Source of the DNA: an uncultured Bacilli bacterium
GTDB lineage: Bacteria > Bacillota_I > Bacilli_A > RF39 > UBA660
Reading direction: 5' to 3'
Length of the DNA: 64,000 nucleotides
Assembly (NCBI GenBank): GCA_934179675.1
Contig: CAKPQS010000001.1
Location: 1 to 64,000 of the forward strand
The first letter of the stretch is position 1. Each line of letters starts with the position of its first letter. Below are positions 25,554 through 34,569 of this stretch, in pieces. The notes below the pieces were generated by a model that saw only the letters and a program-made list of their open reading frames with translations, was not told the origin of the DNA and made no database searches. A program made the position numbers and the translations under genes.

Positions 25554-25577
25554 AAAACACCAAAAGGTGTTTTTTTT
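25553..25577. terminator. bidirectional terminator between ltaS-like gene and sipW
   Basis: AAAAAACACC-AAAA-GGTGTTTTTT is perfectly symmetrical, with runs of T on both strands. It serves both convergent genes and includes or abuts both stop codons. Confidence 0.9.
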
Positions 25578-26046
25578 ATAGTAAAATAATAATAAATAAA
25601 AAAATTAAAAATATAAAATACTTAAATTTTGATAAAAATGTAATGAAATTACCTAAACCTTTAAAAACTTTAACAACTGGTCCAACAACTTTTTCTTTTT
25701 CGATTTCTGGATCTTCACTTTCATTATTATCACCTTTAGTTAATATAGTTTTATCATTTATTTTTATAACACGATGTGCTATGTAACTAGTTTCTCTTTT
25801 AAACATTACAACATCATTAACATCGTAATTAGCGTTAACTTTTGCAATAACATAATCACCAATATTTATATTTGGAATCATACTCCCAGAAACAATAGTA
25901 CCCCCTACATAACCAAATAAATTAGGCATTGGATTTTTTAATACTTTTTTTTGATAAACTATTGAACCAAAACAAATAATGAAAAATATCAAAAAAACAA
26001 TTAAAATTTTTTTCAAAATATCAAGTATTTTTTTACCAACAGTCAT
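25576..26046 (-). CDS. sipW: SipW-type (ER-type) signal peptidase I
   Basis: SipW removes the signal peptides of TasA-family fibre proteins. The 156-residue enzyme has one N-terminal and one C-terminal membrane span and the ER-type catalytic pair: Ser55 in VSGSMIP and His91 in YIAHRV (bacterial P-type enzymes use Lys here), followed by LTKGDNNESEDPE, a SipW hallmark. The start chosen is ATG 26046 with GAGGATTATA upstream; an in-frame GTG at 26058 overlaps the ribosome site. Two TasA-like substrates lie 2.3-3.5 kb upstream on the same strand, with htrA and an Abi gene between. Confidence 0.93.
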   Translation of the reverse strand: MTVGKKILDILKKILIVFLIFFIICFGSIVYQKKVLKNPMPNLFGYVGGTIVSGSMIPNINIGDYVIAKVNANYDVNDVVMFKRETSYIAHRVIKINDKTILTKGDNNESEDPEIEKEKVVGPVVKVFKGLGNFITFLSKFKYFIFLIFLFIIILL

Positions 26047-26078
26047 TATAATCCTCACTTTCTTAATACTATCATATC

Positions 26079-26110
26079 AAAAAAAAGTAAGAATTTCAAT
26101 TCTTCTTACT
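26079..26110 (-). terminator. terminator overlapping the end of htrA
   Basis: AGTAAGAA / TTCTTACT arms followed by a T-run on the minus strand. The htrA TGA at 26096-26098 is in the loop. Confidence 0.8.
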
Positions 26111-27196
26111 TTCACTTAACATAATTTTTAATTCTTTTACATCTTTTCCACGATAAAATTTAACAGTAATAGTATCTCCTACATTGTATTTATAAAGTAA
26201 ATATCTAAAATGTGTTGAATCATCAGTATCTACACCATCTATTTGGAAAATAACATCTCCATCTTTTAAGCCAGCTTTTGCAGCTACTGAATTATTCTCA
26301 ACTGATGCAACTATTACACCTTTTTCAATAGAACTATCAATACTAAAATTATAACTTCTTTGATAATAAAATTTATTATTAATATAAGCTTCAGCATCTA
26401 ATGTTTGAATTCCTAAATAAGGTCTTAATATAGTTTCACCTTTTTCAAGTCTATCAACATAAGATAAAGCAATTTCAATTGGTATAGCAAACCCCATTCC
26501 TTCAATCTTACTTTCAACAAGTTTCATCGAATTAATACCTATTACTTTACCAGTAGAAGAACATAATGGTCCTCCACTATTTCCTGGATTAATTGCAGTA
26601 TCTGTTTGAATAACATCCATCAAATATTCAATATTATTAATGGTAGCTGATACAGCCCTATTTGATCCAGATACAATACCTCTTGTAACACTGTTCATAT
26701 ATGTTATTCCTTGCGGAGAACCAACTGCAAATACTGTATCTCCTTTATTAATAGAACTGCTTTCTCCCATTTGAGCAACTAATAGTACACCTTCTTTAGC
26801 AATTCTTAAAACAGCTAAATCCGTAACTTCATCAAATCCTAATACGTCTGCATCATAAGTTGCTAAATTATTGTTTGTTACTTTAACAGATGTATAATTA
26901 TCAATAACATGGCAATTTGTCAAAATATAGCCATATTTATCATCTGTTTTATAAACAAATCCAGATCCAGATCCACTACCACTTTTAGTTTTTGTTTCGA
27001 TATAGACAGTAGCATCATCAACTAATTCTATAGCTGATTTTAATGTATCAGATTCAGTTACACTTACTGTTTTTTCAGTTTTTTCAATTATTTTTTCTTT
27101 TCCAATAGTAGTATTATCAAGTAATAATACAGTACCACCGACTCCTAAAAAGAATGCAATTAATATTCCAACTAAATATAAATTTTTATTTTTCAT
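26096..27196 (-). CDS. htrA: HtrA/DegP-type membrane-anchored serine protease
   Basis: HtrA proteases degrade or refold damaged exported proteins. The 366-residue protein has an N-terminal transmembrane anchor (about 5-25), a trypsin-like domain with the triad NCHVID (His about 97), VTDLAVL (Asp about 126) and NPGNSGGPLCS (Ser about 205), and one C-terminal PDZ domain (about 265-360) with KAGLKDGDVIFQIDG. Gly/Ser-rich GSGSGSGF opens the protease domain. Everything needed for activity is present. It lies between sipW and the Abi/TasA genes, consistent with quality control of exported fibre protein, though HtrA serves many substrates. Confidence 0.95.
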   Translation of the reverse strand: MKNKNLYLVGILIAFFLGVGGTVLLLDNTTIGKEKIIEKTEKTVSVTESDTLKSAIELVDDATVYIETKTKSGSGSGSGFVYKTDDKYGYILTNCHVIDNYTSVKVTNNNLATYDADVLGFDEVTDLAVLRIAKEGVLLVAQMGESSSINKGDTVFAVGSPQGITYMNSVTRGIVSGSNRAVSATINNIEYLMDVIQTDTAINPGNSGGPLCSSTGKVIGINSMKLVESKIEGMGFAIPIEIALSYVDRLEKGETILRPYLGIQTLDAEAYINNKFYYQRSYNFSIDSSIEKGVIVASVENNSVAAKAGLKDGDVIFQIDGVDTDDSTHFRYLLYKYNVGDTITVKFYRGKDVKELKIMLSESKKN

Positions 27197-27204
27197 ATTT
27201 CCTC

Positions 27205-28131
27205 CTATATTTCTAATATATCAGTCCAGTTTATTGGAAAACCTATCTTTTTGAGTATTTCTACTATTGACACACTATTTACTTTTCCATTCAAAACATC
27301 AAGTTCATAACTTATTTCATGTACTAAATCTCTAAATTCAGTTTCACTTAACATACATTTCATTATTAAAACAAGTGCAAATAAGTCATTTTTTCCAAAA
27401 ATATATTCATCTTCATTCATATCAATGTCAAGTATTTTATGATATTTTGTATCGGGTATTTTTCTACCAGTTCTATGGTCAAAGAAAATATCTTCATGAG
27501 CACAAATATTTCTAAAATTAGCTAGTAAAGATAAATAAATAATCATAGTATCGCTATTTATATTATAAATATCTGCAATACTTCTTCGATCTTCATCTTT
27601 TAAAATGCCATATAATTCAGCAACAATACCAAATGATAAAACTTTTACTAAAACCCATAAAGGTATATATCCATAATTTGATACATAATGTGCTGTAGCA
27701 CGATGCTGAGCTCCATTAATACGAATTTGTCTTTTCATTTTACTAATAATGTCATGAACTTGTTTTATTCTACTTGGATCATCAATAAAATTTTCATCAT
27801 TTAAGTAATCTTTTTCTTTATAACCATATTTTTTAGACATAAAATAACTTATTATAGATTTTACATTATTTTCAATAACTAAAATATATTTAAAAAATAT
27901 GTTACGAATTCTTCGATCAAAAATGAAAATACCATATAATTCATCAAATGTAGAACCCTTAATAAATTTTTTTTCACCAGGATACATAAGTAATTGTCTG
28001 TAGCCATTCAAAAAGAAATAATTTTCTCTAAATAATATACTTTTTGCTTTGTCAATATCTAAAATAGTTAAACCCTTAGATTTCATTATTTCAATTTGTT
28101 CATCAAGAGTTTTGAATGTCTTATCTCTCAT
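27205..28131 (-). CDS. HEPN-domain Abi_2 (AbiD/AbiF-like) protein
   Basis: AbiD/F proteins stop phage propagation by killing or arresting infected cells, and their HEPN domain is a likely ribonuclease. The 308-residue protein shows the family layout: TLDEQIEIMKSKGL, the LFRENYFFLNGYRQLLM motif, FDRRIRNIFFKYILVIENNVKSI, YIPLWVLVKVLSFG and the HEPN catalytic pair R207-NICA-H212 in LLANFRNICAHEDIFF. The start at 28131 follows GGAGGACTT. It is a lone accessory gene between htrA and the TasA-like genes, an odd place for a defence gene. No partner antitoxin is visible. Confidence 0.9.
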   Translation of the reverse strand: MRDKTFKTLDEQIEIMKSKGLTILDIDKAKSILFRENYFFLNGYRQLLMYPGEKKFIKGSTFDELYGIFIFDRRIRNIFFKYILVIENNVKSIISYFMSKKYGYKEKDYLNDENFIDDPSRIKQVHDIISKMKRQIRINGAQHRATAHYVSNYGYIPLWVLVKVLSFGIVAELYGILKDEDRRSIADIYNINSDTMIIYLSLLANFRNICAHEDIFFDHRTGRKIPDTKYHKILDIDMNEDEYIFGKNDLFALVLIMKCMLSETEFRDLVHEISYELDVLNGKVNSVSIVEILKKIGFPINWTDILEI

Positions 28132-28265
28132 AAGTCCTCCATCCCTATTATTAATTATATCACAAAATATGAACAAAAAGAATATCATATAAATATAATT
28201 TTACACTCAAATATTAAATAGTCAATAAATTGAAAGTAAAAATAATAATTCTTAATAAAATAAAC

Positions 28266-28293
28266 AAAAAACTGAATATTTAAATTCAGTTTT
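28266..28293 (-). terminator. intrinsic terminator of the downstream TasA-like gene
   Basis: AAAACTGAAT / ATTCAGTTTT (10-bp arms) with TTTTTTG on the minus strand, 25 bp after the stop of the 28319-28915 gene. Confidence 0.85.
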
Positions 28294-28318
28294 AAAATTC
28301 ATTAATTAATGAACATTA

Positions 28319-28915
28319 CTATTTTTGTGTAGCTACAGCTTTTAAATTAAATGTTATAGTTTTACCAGCATAAGCATTATCAATTGTACTACCATATGGC
28401 CATTCCCAGTTAACTGTAACTGAATTAGTCTTAGGATTAGTTTCAGCTGCCCAATTGTATGAAGCAACTTCAGCACCTGCACCTGTTAATTCCGCAGTTT
28501 CAAGTGTTTTTTCCCCAACTTTGAAAATTAATCCACTAGGAGCATTAGTTAAATTATACATAGTAATACTTGCGTCAGTAGCAACACTACTACTAGAAGC
28601 ATCAACTTTTAAAGTAAAACTTCCTTTAGAACCAGGAGCAAGTTTAGCATTTTCTTTACCTAGGTTGGCACATCCCTCAGTACAAGATTTTGCTAAATCA
28701 ACACGATAAGGAGTGGTATCTTTAAATGAAGTTAATCCATCTACAGCATCACCTTTATCAGCACCTAAAAAGTCAAATGTCCAAGAAGCAGTTAATGTAC
28801 CTGATACTTTAGCAGTATAAGTTGTTTGGAAAAATGCATAAGTAGCATATCCAAATGCACATACTGTTACAATAAGACAAGCAACTATAAATACTTTCAA
28901 TTGATCTTTTTTCAT
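28319..28915 (-). CDS. TasA/CalY-family secreted fibre protein
   Basis: TasA and camelysin (CalY) form amyloid-like surface fibres and biofilm matrix after SipW cleavage. The 198-residue protein has a signal segment ending FGYATYAFFQTTYTA, with a SipW-type site near YATYA, and a beta-sandwich of the family: SWTFDF, the GSKGSFTLKVD strand, SITMYNLTNAPSGLIFK, VTVNWEWPYGS and FNLKAVATQK. GC is clearly higher than that of neighbours, with Ala/Gly/Thr-rich sequence as expected of a highly expressed surface protein. A Cys pair (CTEGC) is present, unlike most TasA proteins. A paralog lies directly upstream. Confidence 0.88.
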   Translation of the reverse strand: MKKDQLKVFIVACLIVTVCAFGYATYAFFQTTYTAKVSGTLTASWTFDFLGADKGDAVDGLTSFKDTTPYRVDLAKSCTEGCANLGKENAKLAPGSKGSFTLKVDASSSSVATDASITMYNLTNAPSGLIFKVGEKTLETAELTGAGAEVASYNWAAETNPKTNSVTVNWEWPYGSTIDNAYAGKTITFNLKAVATQK

Positions 28916-28974
28916 TTTCTTCTTCCTTCCTATAATCTTTATAATATGAAAATTGATAAAATCAATTTTTCACC

Positions 28975-29493
28975 TTAATTTGTTTTTTGTACAGCATCAA
29001 CTAGAACATCAAATTTTAAAGTCTTACCAGCAAATGTTGTATCATCAGAACCATTAATTGGCCATTCCCAATAAATTTTGTAATTTTTCTGCATACTTGC
29101 ACCATAAACTATAACTCCACTTATTTTATATGATGCTAAATTAATAGAAACTTTCTTACTTTCATCTGTATAAAATTTCAAATTATCTGGTATGTTCTCT
29201 AAATTAGCAAATGTAACAACGTAATCGATATCAACTTGACTACCTGTACCATCTAATTCAATATCAAATGTTCCATTAGAGCCTGGGCCTATTTTTCCAT
29301 TTAACAAATTAGAAGCATTTTTTGCTAAATCTATAGTAAATGATTCCTTATTTTTATTTACTTTGAAACGCCATTTAGCAACAATAGATGTACTTTTTGC
29401 AGTTGAACTTTGAACAAATACAGCATAAGTAACTCCACCTATTAATACTAGAGCAACTAAAGCAAATATTATAATACTAGTTTTCTTTTTCAT
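28975..29493 (-). CDS. second TasA/CalY-family fibre protein
   Basis: A 172-residue paralog of the previous protein. The N-terminus KKKTSIIIFALVALVLIGGVTYAVFVQSS has a membrane/signal segment ending in GGVTYA, a SipW-type cleavage site, then VAKWRFKVN, NGTFDIELDG, FANLENIPDNLKFY, YKIYWEWPINGS and LKFDVLVDAVQ, parallel to the strands of the downstream copy. It lacks the Cys pair. The start at 29493 follows GGAGGG; an upstream in-frame extension is unlikely. Transcription probably continues into the second copy, 59 bp downstream, since no terminator separates them. Confidence 0.85.
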   Translation of the reverse strand: MKKKTSIIIFALVALVLIGGVTYAVFVQSSTAKSTSIVAKWRFKVNKNKESFTIDLAKNASNLLNGKIGPGSNGTFDIELDGTGSQVDIDYVVTFANLENIPDNLKFYTDESKKVSINLASYKISGVIVYGASMQKNYKIYWEWPINGSDDTTFAGKTLKFDVLVDAVQKTN

Positions 29494-29573
29494 CGTAAAC
29501 CCTCCGAACCTTACTATATGTATCATTACCGTACAATATAATTCTACCCCAAACAAAAACAAAAGTCAATGAA

Positions 29574-30206
29574 TTAATATTTGTTTCTAAAAAATTTTAC
29601 AATTCCTTTTATAATATTTGCAGAAATTTTAATTTGATACGTTTTATTTTGTAAATTAGTTCTATCGGTATAATTACTTATAAACCCAAGTTCTAATAGC
29701 ACACCTGGTTTAGTAATTCTACTATACATATAATAATTGTGTGCAAGAACAGCTCTTTTATTACCTAATTCTTTTTGTAAAATATTTGCTAAAAATTTAT
29801 TATTTTCGTTTGTATCATCATAAAAAACTTGTGAACCATTCCATGTATTGTTTAAAGATGAATTTAAATGAATAGATAAATATATATCACAATCTGATTT
29901 ATTAATCATAATAGCTCTATTTAATAAATCACTTCTTTTTCGATAATGTGTAGTACTAGCTAAGTCATAATTTCCATATCTAGTTAAATATACTTTAGCA
30001 CCTTCCTTTTCCATTTCTTCCTTTAGTGTCATAACAATAGATAAATTAATATCTGCTTCTTTTATATCTTTATAATTTGAACCACCATCAATACCACCAT
30101 GTCCAGCATCTAAATAAATAATTTTATTGGTTAATAAACCATCTCTTGATTTAACATTAAAAACAAAAAATAAAATCAAAAACAAAAAAACACATATTTT
30201 TTTCAA
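29574..30206 (-). CDS. cwlD: CwlD-like N-acetylmuramoyl-L-alanine amidase
   Basis: CwlD removes stem peptides from muramic acid as the first step to the muramic delta-lactam of the spore cortex. The 210-residue protein has a membrane-anchoring N-terminus and the Amidase_3 fold with zinc ligands: IIYLDAGHGGIDGG (His), EADINLSI (Glu), YLSIHLNSS (His) and the catalytic Glu in GVLLELGFISN. SIHLNSS...TWNGSQVFYDD and ITKPGVLLELGFISN match Bacillus CwlD almost in order, which supports the spore enzyme over other amidases. It lies between the TasA-like genes and alaS. Confidence 0.9.
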   Translation of the reverse strand: MKKICVFLFLILFFVFNVKSRDGLLTNKIIYLDAGHGGIDGGSNYKDIKEADINLSIVMTLKEEMEKEGAKVYLTRYGNYDLASTTHYRKRSDLLNRAIMINKSDCDIYLSIHLNSSLNNTWNGSQVFYDDTNENNKFLANILQKELGNKRAVLAHNYYMYSRITKPGVLLELGFISNYTDRTNLQNKTYQIKISANIIKGIVKFFRNKY

Positions 30207-30241
30207 GATAACACCTCTAATAAAAATATATGTTTAAATAC

Positions 30242-31981
30242 TTATTCTAAAACAGCTTTAATTCTTCTTATACCAGCACTACTAGCTTCTTCTTTTATAA
30301 TTTTAAAATGACCTAATTCACTTGTATTTTTAACATGAGGACCACCACATAATTCATGTGAAACATTACCGATACTATAAACAGTTACAATATCAGGATA
30401 TTTTTCAATAAACATACATTCTGCTCCACTTTTAATAGCGTCTTCTTTTGTCATTTCTTTAACTGTTACATCAAGGCCATCATTAATCCATTTATTAACT
30501 AAATCTTCAACTTTTTTCTTTTCTTCATCACTTAATTTATGATCCAAACTAAAATCAAAACGCATTCTTTCAGATGTAATATTTGATCCTTTTTGATGAC
30601 AATCTTTGCTAACAACTTCTTTTAAAGCAGCATTAAGTAAATGAGTAGCCGTATGATATTTAGTTTCTATTTCACCTGTACTTGCAAGGCCACCTTTAAA
30701 TTTACCAATACTAGCAGTTCTAGAAAGTTCCTGATGTTCTTTAAATTTATTATTAAATCCTTGAACATCAACATTCAAACCTTTTTCTTTTGCAAGTTCA
30801 ACTGTTAATTCAAGTGGAAAACCATAAGTATCAAACAAATGAAATGCTGTAATACCATCTATATCACAATTTTTAGATGCAATTTTTTCAAATTCTTTCA
30901 AACCTTTTTCTAAAGTACGACAGAATTTATTTTTCTCATTTTTTAAAACTTCTAAAACAATATCTTTATTTTCTACAAGTTCATTATAATATTTTGCATA
31001 TTTATCAATTATTTTAGAAGCAATAACTTCTTCAAAATTAGTATTAATATCAATACCCAATTTTTTAGCATGTCTAATAGCACGTCTAATAAGTCTTCTT
31101 AAAATATAACCTTGATCAGTATTACTAGGCTTAATACCTGATTTATCTGCAGATATAAATACAGCTGTTCTAATATGATCAGCAATAATTCTCATTGATT
31201 CTGGATTTTCTTCATATTTTTTTCCAGAAATTTCTTCAATTAAAGAAATTACATCTTTCCATACACTTGACTTATAATTATCAGTAACGCCTTCTAAAAC
31301 AGCAACAACTCTTTCAAGTCCCATACCAGTATCAACATTTTTTTTAGGAAGTTCACTAATATTACCATTATTATCTTTATAATATTGCATGAAAACATCA
31401 TTCCATATTTCAACCCAACGATCATCATCTGGATCAAACTTTTCGGGAATCTCATCATCTGATCTAAAATAAAACATTTCTGTATCTGGCCCGCATGGTC
31501 CAGTTTCACCAGCTATCCAAAAATTATCGCTAATTTTGGCAATTCTTTCATCAGAAATACCCATTTGTTTCCATAATTCATAAGATTCTTTATCAAACGG
31601 TATATATTCATTTCCAGCAAATACAGTAACAGCTAATCTATTAAGTGGAATATTAAGAACTTTTGTCAAAAATTCAAAACTCCAACTTATTGCTTCTTTC
31701 TTGAAATAATCTCCCAAACTCCAATTACCTAACATTTCAAAAAAAGTATGATGGTAAGTATCACCAATATTATCCAAATCATTAGTTCTAATACATTTTT
31801 GATAATCACAAAGTCTTGTTCCCATAGGATGTGGTTCACCTAATAAATATGGAATCAATGGTTGCATTCCTGCTGTATTAAATAATACCGATGGATCATT
31901 TTCTGGTACAACAGGACTACTAGGAATTTGAACATGTCCATGACGAACAAAAAAATCAATATACATATCTTTTAAATTCAT
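30242..31981 (-). CDS. alaS: alanyl-tRNA synthetase, short form without C-Ala domain
   Basis: AlaRS charges tRNA-Ala. The usual bacterial enzyme has about 870 residues; this one has 579. Present are the class II catalytic core (MNLKDMYIDFF, FNTAGMQPLIPYLLG, QKCIRTNDLDNIGDTYHHT, GPCGPDTEMFY, RIIADHIRTAVF) and the editing domain with its zinc site: HTATHLLNAAL (HxxxH) and ELCGGPHV (CxxxH). The protein ends right after the editing domain at IRRIKAVLE, so the dimerising, tRNA-elbow-binding C-Ala domain is missing. The stop is clean and is followed by cwlD, so this is a true short form, not a frame error. The start at 31981 follows TGGAGG; the longer frame reads the T-box leader. Confidence 0.93.
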   Translation of the reverse strand: MNLKDMYIDFFVRHGHVQIPSSPVVPENDPSVLFNTAGMQPLIPYLLGEPHPMGTRLCDYQKCIRTNDLDNIGDTYHHTFFEMLGNWSLGDYFKKEAISWSFEFLTKVLNIPLNRLAVTVFAGNEYIPFDKESYELWKQMGISDERIAKISDNFWIAGETGPCGPDTEMFYFRSDDEIPEKFDPDDDRWVEIWNDVFMQYYKDNNGNISELPKKNVDTGMGLERVVAVLEGVTDNYKSSVWKDVISLIEEISGKKYEENPESMRIIADHIRTAVFISADKSGIKPSNTDQGYILRRLIRRAIRHAKKLGIDINTNFEEVIASKIIDKYAKYYNELVENKDIVLEVLKNEKNKFCRTLEKGLKEFEKIASKNCDIDGITAFHLFDTYGFPLELTVELAKEKGLNVDVQGFNNKFKEHQELSRTASIGKFKGGLASTGEIETKYHTATHLLNAALKEVVSKDCHQKGSNITSERMRFDFSLDHKLSDEEKKKVEDLVNKWINDGLDVTVKEMTKEDAIKSGAECMFIEKYPDIVTVYSIGNVSHELCGGPHVKNTSELGHFKIIKEEASSAGIRRIKAVLE

Positions 31982-31989
31982 AAAAACCT

Positions 31990-32186
31990 CCACAAAAAAG
32001 GATAGTACAAGGAGTCTATAAGACGGTACCATCCTTTATTTAACTTAACTATATTAACGATCATCAGACCGTGGTAACTTTAATTACCAAGCTCCCAAGT
32101 AGCATATCTAAAAAAATATTATTTACTTTTCACCAATAGTAAATTCTCTATAAATATTTGTTTTTAGATAATCTTGTTCATTGCTT
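31990..32186 (-). promoter_or_regulatory. T-box riboswitch of alaS (specifier GCT, alanine)
   Basis: T-boxes sense uncharged tRNA. Stem I arms ATCTAAAAA...TTTTTAGAT and CAAG...CTTG frame a specifier loop ATGCTA, where GCT (32103-32101) is an Ala codon. The conserved antiterminator core AAAGGATGGTACCGTC lies at 32022-32037. The competing terminator pairs AAAGGAT-GTAC with GTACTATCC followed by TTTTTT, just before the alaS ribosome site. Confidence 0.9.
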
Positions 32187-32193
32187 TTAAATT

Positions 32194-32221
32194 ATTATAC
32201 TATATTTTTTAAAATAATCAA
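32194..32221 (-). promoter_or_regulatory. sigma-A promoter of the alaS T-box transcript
   Basis: TTGATT (32216-32221) and TATAAT (32194-32199) with a 16-bp spacer on the minus strand. The -35 box includes the TGA stop of the preceding large gene. Confidence 0.75.
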
Positions 32222-34569
32222 ATGTTTTTTTTAATATTTATTATTTCTTTAGCATTTTGATATTCATTTTCATTTCCACCATCAAGAATAGCAGATTTTA
32301 AACTACCATTGTTATAATAAATATACCAATTACTAGAACATATAGCATAATCAACGTTATCAATAATATTCGAATCAATATCTAATAATCCATTTAACAT
32401 ATTAATTCTAGAAATTGCGCTTTTATCATATAAAGTATCAAATGGTGGTATTTTATAATAAAAATTATTTAAATCTATTGGATTAACCCCATCTCCATAC
32501 AAACAAATTGCTTTGCCATCATAATTCATTTTAATACCATACTTGCCATATTTTAAATCAAAAAACATATCATTTTTTACAATATCGCACTTAATATTTC
32601 TTGCATATTTACCAGTACTCATAAAAACTTGTTTAATATTTTGACCAGTATTATAAGATTTTTTAACTAATAATAAAACATATTTTTTTACAGCTTTATA
32701 TAAGTATTCATCACTATATTCTTTATAAATAGGATCTCTTAATTCATTTAAGAAAACAGAATCACCTAAACATACACCAGCAATTCTAGTAACTAAATCA
32801 TTATTTTTTTTAATAACAATATTAAATCCATTGGGATTAACAAGAGTATACTCAAATAAATCATCCATATTTCCATAAGCACGCATACAAGATCCTAATT
32901 TTTCTCCAGTTACTAACATTTCAGGATCATAAAAATTATCATTACTAATAACTAAATCATCATAATTAATAGTTAATATAGGAACTGATACATACCTCCT
33001 AATAAGCATTTTTTTATAAATATCTAAACATCTTTTTACTCTATCATCAACTTTACCTACACTTTTTAATGGATAAGGATCACTTATAATCCAGTAAATA
33101 GTATCACCAAAAACTCTAGTATATTTACTATATGGATTATTTAATGATTTAGATTGCTTTAAATAATCTAAAAACATACTATAAAAATTTTTATTAACAT
33201 TTTTGTTAATAATATCAAAATTATTAATTAATGCACATAGATTAACATCACTATAAGTACAATCACCACTAAAACATACATCTGTTAATTTTAGACTAGT
33301 TGTCAAAAATAATAAATCATGTTTATACATAATATCATAAAATAGATCATAATTTTTTTTAATACAGCCATCAAATACCTTTTTTAAATCAAGTGAATTA
33401 ATAATATTTATTAGATCTTTTTTATCAAAAGGAATATTAAAACACTCATCATTTAATGGCAAATTTTTATAATCATCTACTATAATATCATCATCCAAAT
33501 TTGAAGTAATAAAAGAACTAACATAACTAAGTATTTTTCCCATCAAATAATTAATATTATTAAATTCAATAAATTTGACGCCTTTTACTCCATCTGTTAA
33601 TAGAGCAAATAAAATATTAGTATCAAAATCTTTATCAACTATATTTTTGGATACCAAATATTTTTTTAATTCATTTAAACTATCTTGATTATAAGCTATT
33701 TTATAACACATATTTTTCATTTGTTTCTTCTTATTAATTATTCTTTTCATATTATAGCTAACTTCAATTTTGAAAGGAAAACCATTACTAAAATTCATTT
33801 TTTTATTTTTAAAAATTTCTCTTTTTTTATTATACGAAACATAACATAGTTCTTTTATTAATGATGTATATTTAGAAAATGTTTTATAATCATTGGATTT
33901 ATACAAATTAAAATAAATATTAAAAAGTTCTTGTAAATTAGTATATTCTATATTATATTTTAAAAATATATTTTTTTTAATATTATCATCTAAATAATTA
34001 TCAATTTCTACATAAAGTTTTTTATCAGATAAGACTTTATCAAAAGCATGATTATTTAATAAATCATTTCGAGTTATATATATAAAATTATAATCAATTA
34101 AAGCATTATAAAAATTAATTAAATTTAAAATTTTTGGTTTTTTTAGGGAAAACACATCAAAAAATTTATTTAAAGTTTCATCATCTAATGATTCAATATA
34201 TTTGTATTCATTGCTTAATATAATTTTAAATCCATATCTTTTAATAAATTCATAAGATTTTTTACCATATAATTTTTTTAAGGAATCAGGGGAAAGAAAA
34301 TTAAGTATATTTTCATATAAAGGATGTTTTTCTAAATCATTAATACTAATTAAATTATTCATTATTTTTTCATTAATAATAGCAAAATAAATATTTGTAA
34401 ATTCAGAATTAAAATTAATTATTTTTTTTAATTTCATTTTATTATTAAAATCTTTAACATATTCATTAACAATTTCTTTATGATTTAAGAAAAAGCTATC
34501 CAAATCATGAATATCACCTTTATATAAGAAAATAGAATTTAAATTATTTATTATTTCATCATAATTCAT
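32218..34569 (-). CDS. large protein of unknown function, paralog A (783 residues)
   Basis: I do not recognise this family. The protein is soluble, very rich in Asn, Lys, Ile and Tyr, with no signal peptide. Its C-terminal 520 residues share ordered landmarks with the upstream gene: KMNFSNGFPFKIEVS (about 255-269), a ...LNDECFNIPFDKKDLI segment, PLMV-like positions, and a C-terminal domain with LVTGEKLGSCMRAYGN, NPNGFNIVIKKNNDLVTRIAG and VFLNELR. That last stretch resembles a GNAT-like or PcfJ-like strand pattern, but I would not name it. The ATG overlaps the TGA of paralog B in an ATGA, so both are made together. Function unknown. Confidence 0.8.
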   Translation of the reverse strand: MNYDEIINNLNSIFLYKGDIHDLDSFFLNHKEIVNEYVKDFNNKMKLKKIINFNSEFTNIYFAIINEKIMNNLISINDLEKHPLYENILNFLSPDSLKKLYGKKSYEFIKRYGFKIILSNEYKYIESLDDETLNKFFDVFSLKKPKILNLINFYNALIDYNFIYITRNDLLNNHAFDKVLSDKKLYVEIDNYLDDNIKKNIFLKYNIEYTNLQELFNIYFNLYKSNDYKTFSKYTSLIKELCYVSYNKKREIFKNKKMNFSNGFPFKIEVSYNMKRIINKKKQMKNMCYKIAYNQDSLNELKKYLVSKNIVDKDFDTNILFALLTDGVKGVKFIEFNNINYLMGKILSYVSSFITSNLDDDIIVDDYKNLPLNDECFNIPFDKKDLINIINSLDLKKVFDGCIKKNYDLFYDIMYKHDLLFLTTSLKLTDVCFSGDCTYSDVNLCALINNFDIINKNVNKNFYSMFLDYLKQSKSLNNPYSKYTRVFGDTIYWIISDPYPLKSVGKVDDRVKRCLDIYKKMLIRRYVSVPILTINYDDLVISNDNFYDPEMLVTGEKLGSCMRAYGNMDDLFEYTLVNPNGFNIVIKKNNDLVTRIAGVCLGDSVFLNELRDPIYKEYSDEYLYKAVKKYVLLLVKKSYNTGQNIKQVFMSTGKYARNIKCDIVKNDMFFDLKYGKYGIKMNYDGKAICLYGDGVNPIDLNNFYYKIPPFDTLYDKSAISRINMLNGLLDIDSNIIDNVDYAICSSNWYIYYNNGSLKSAILDGGNENEYQNAKEIINIKKNI

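Noticed and set aside
31982..32032. N-terminal extension of AlaRS
   Set aside because: This stretch is the T-box antiterminator/terminator; homologous AlaRS proteins begin at MNLKDMY, which has a strong ribosome site.
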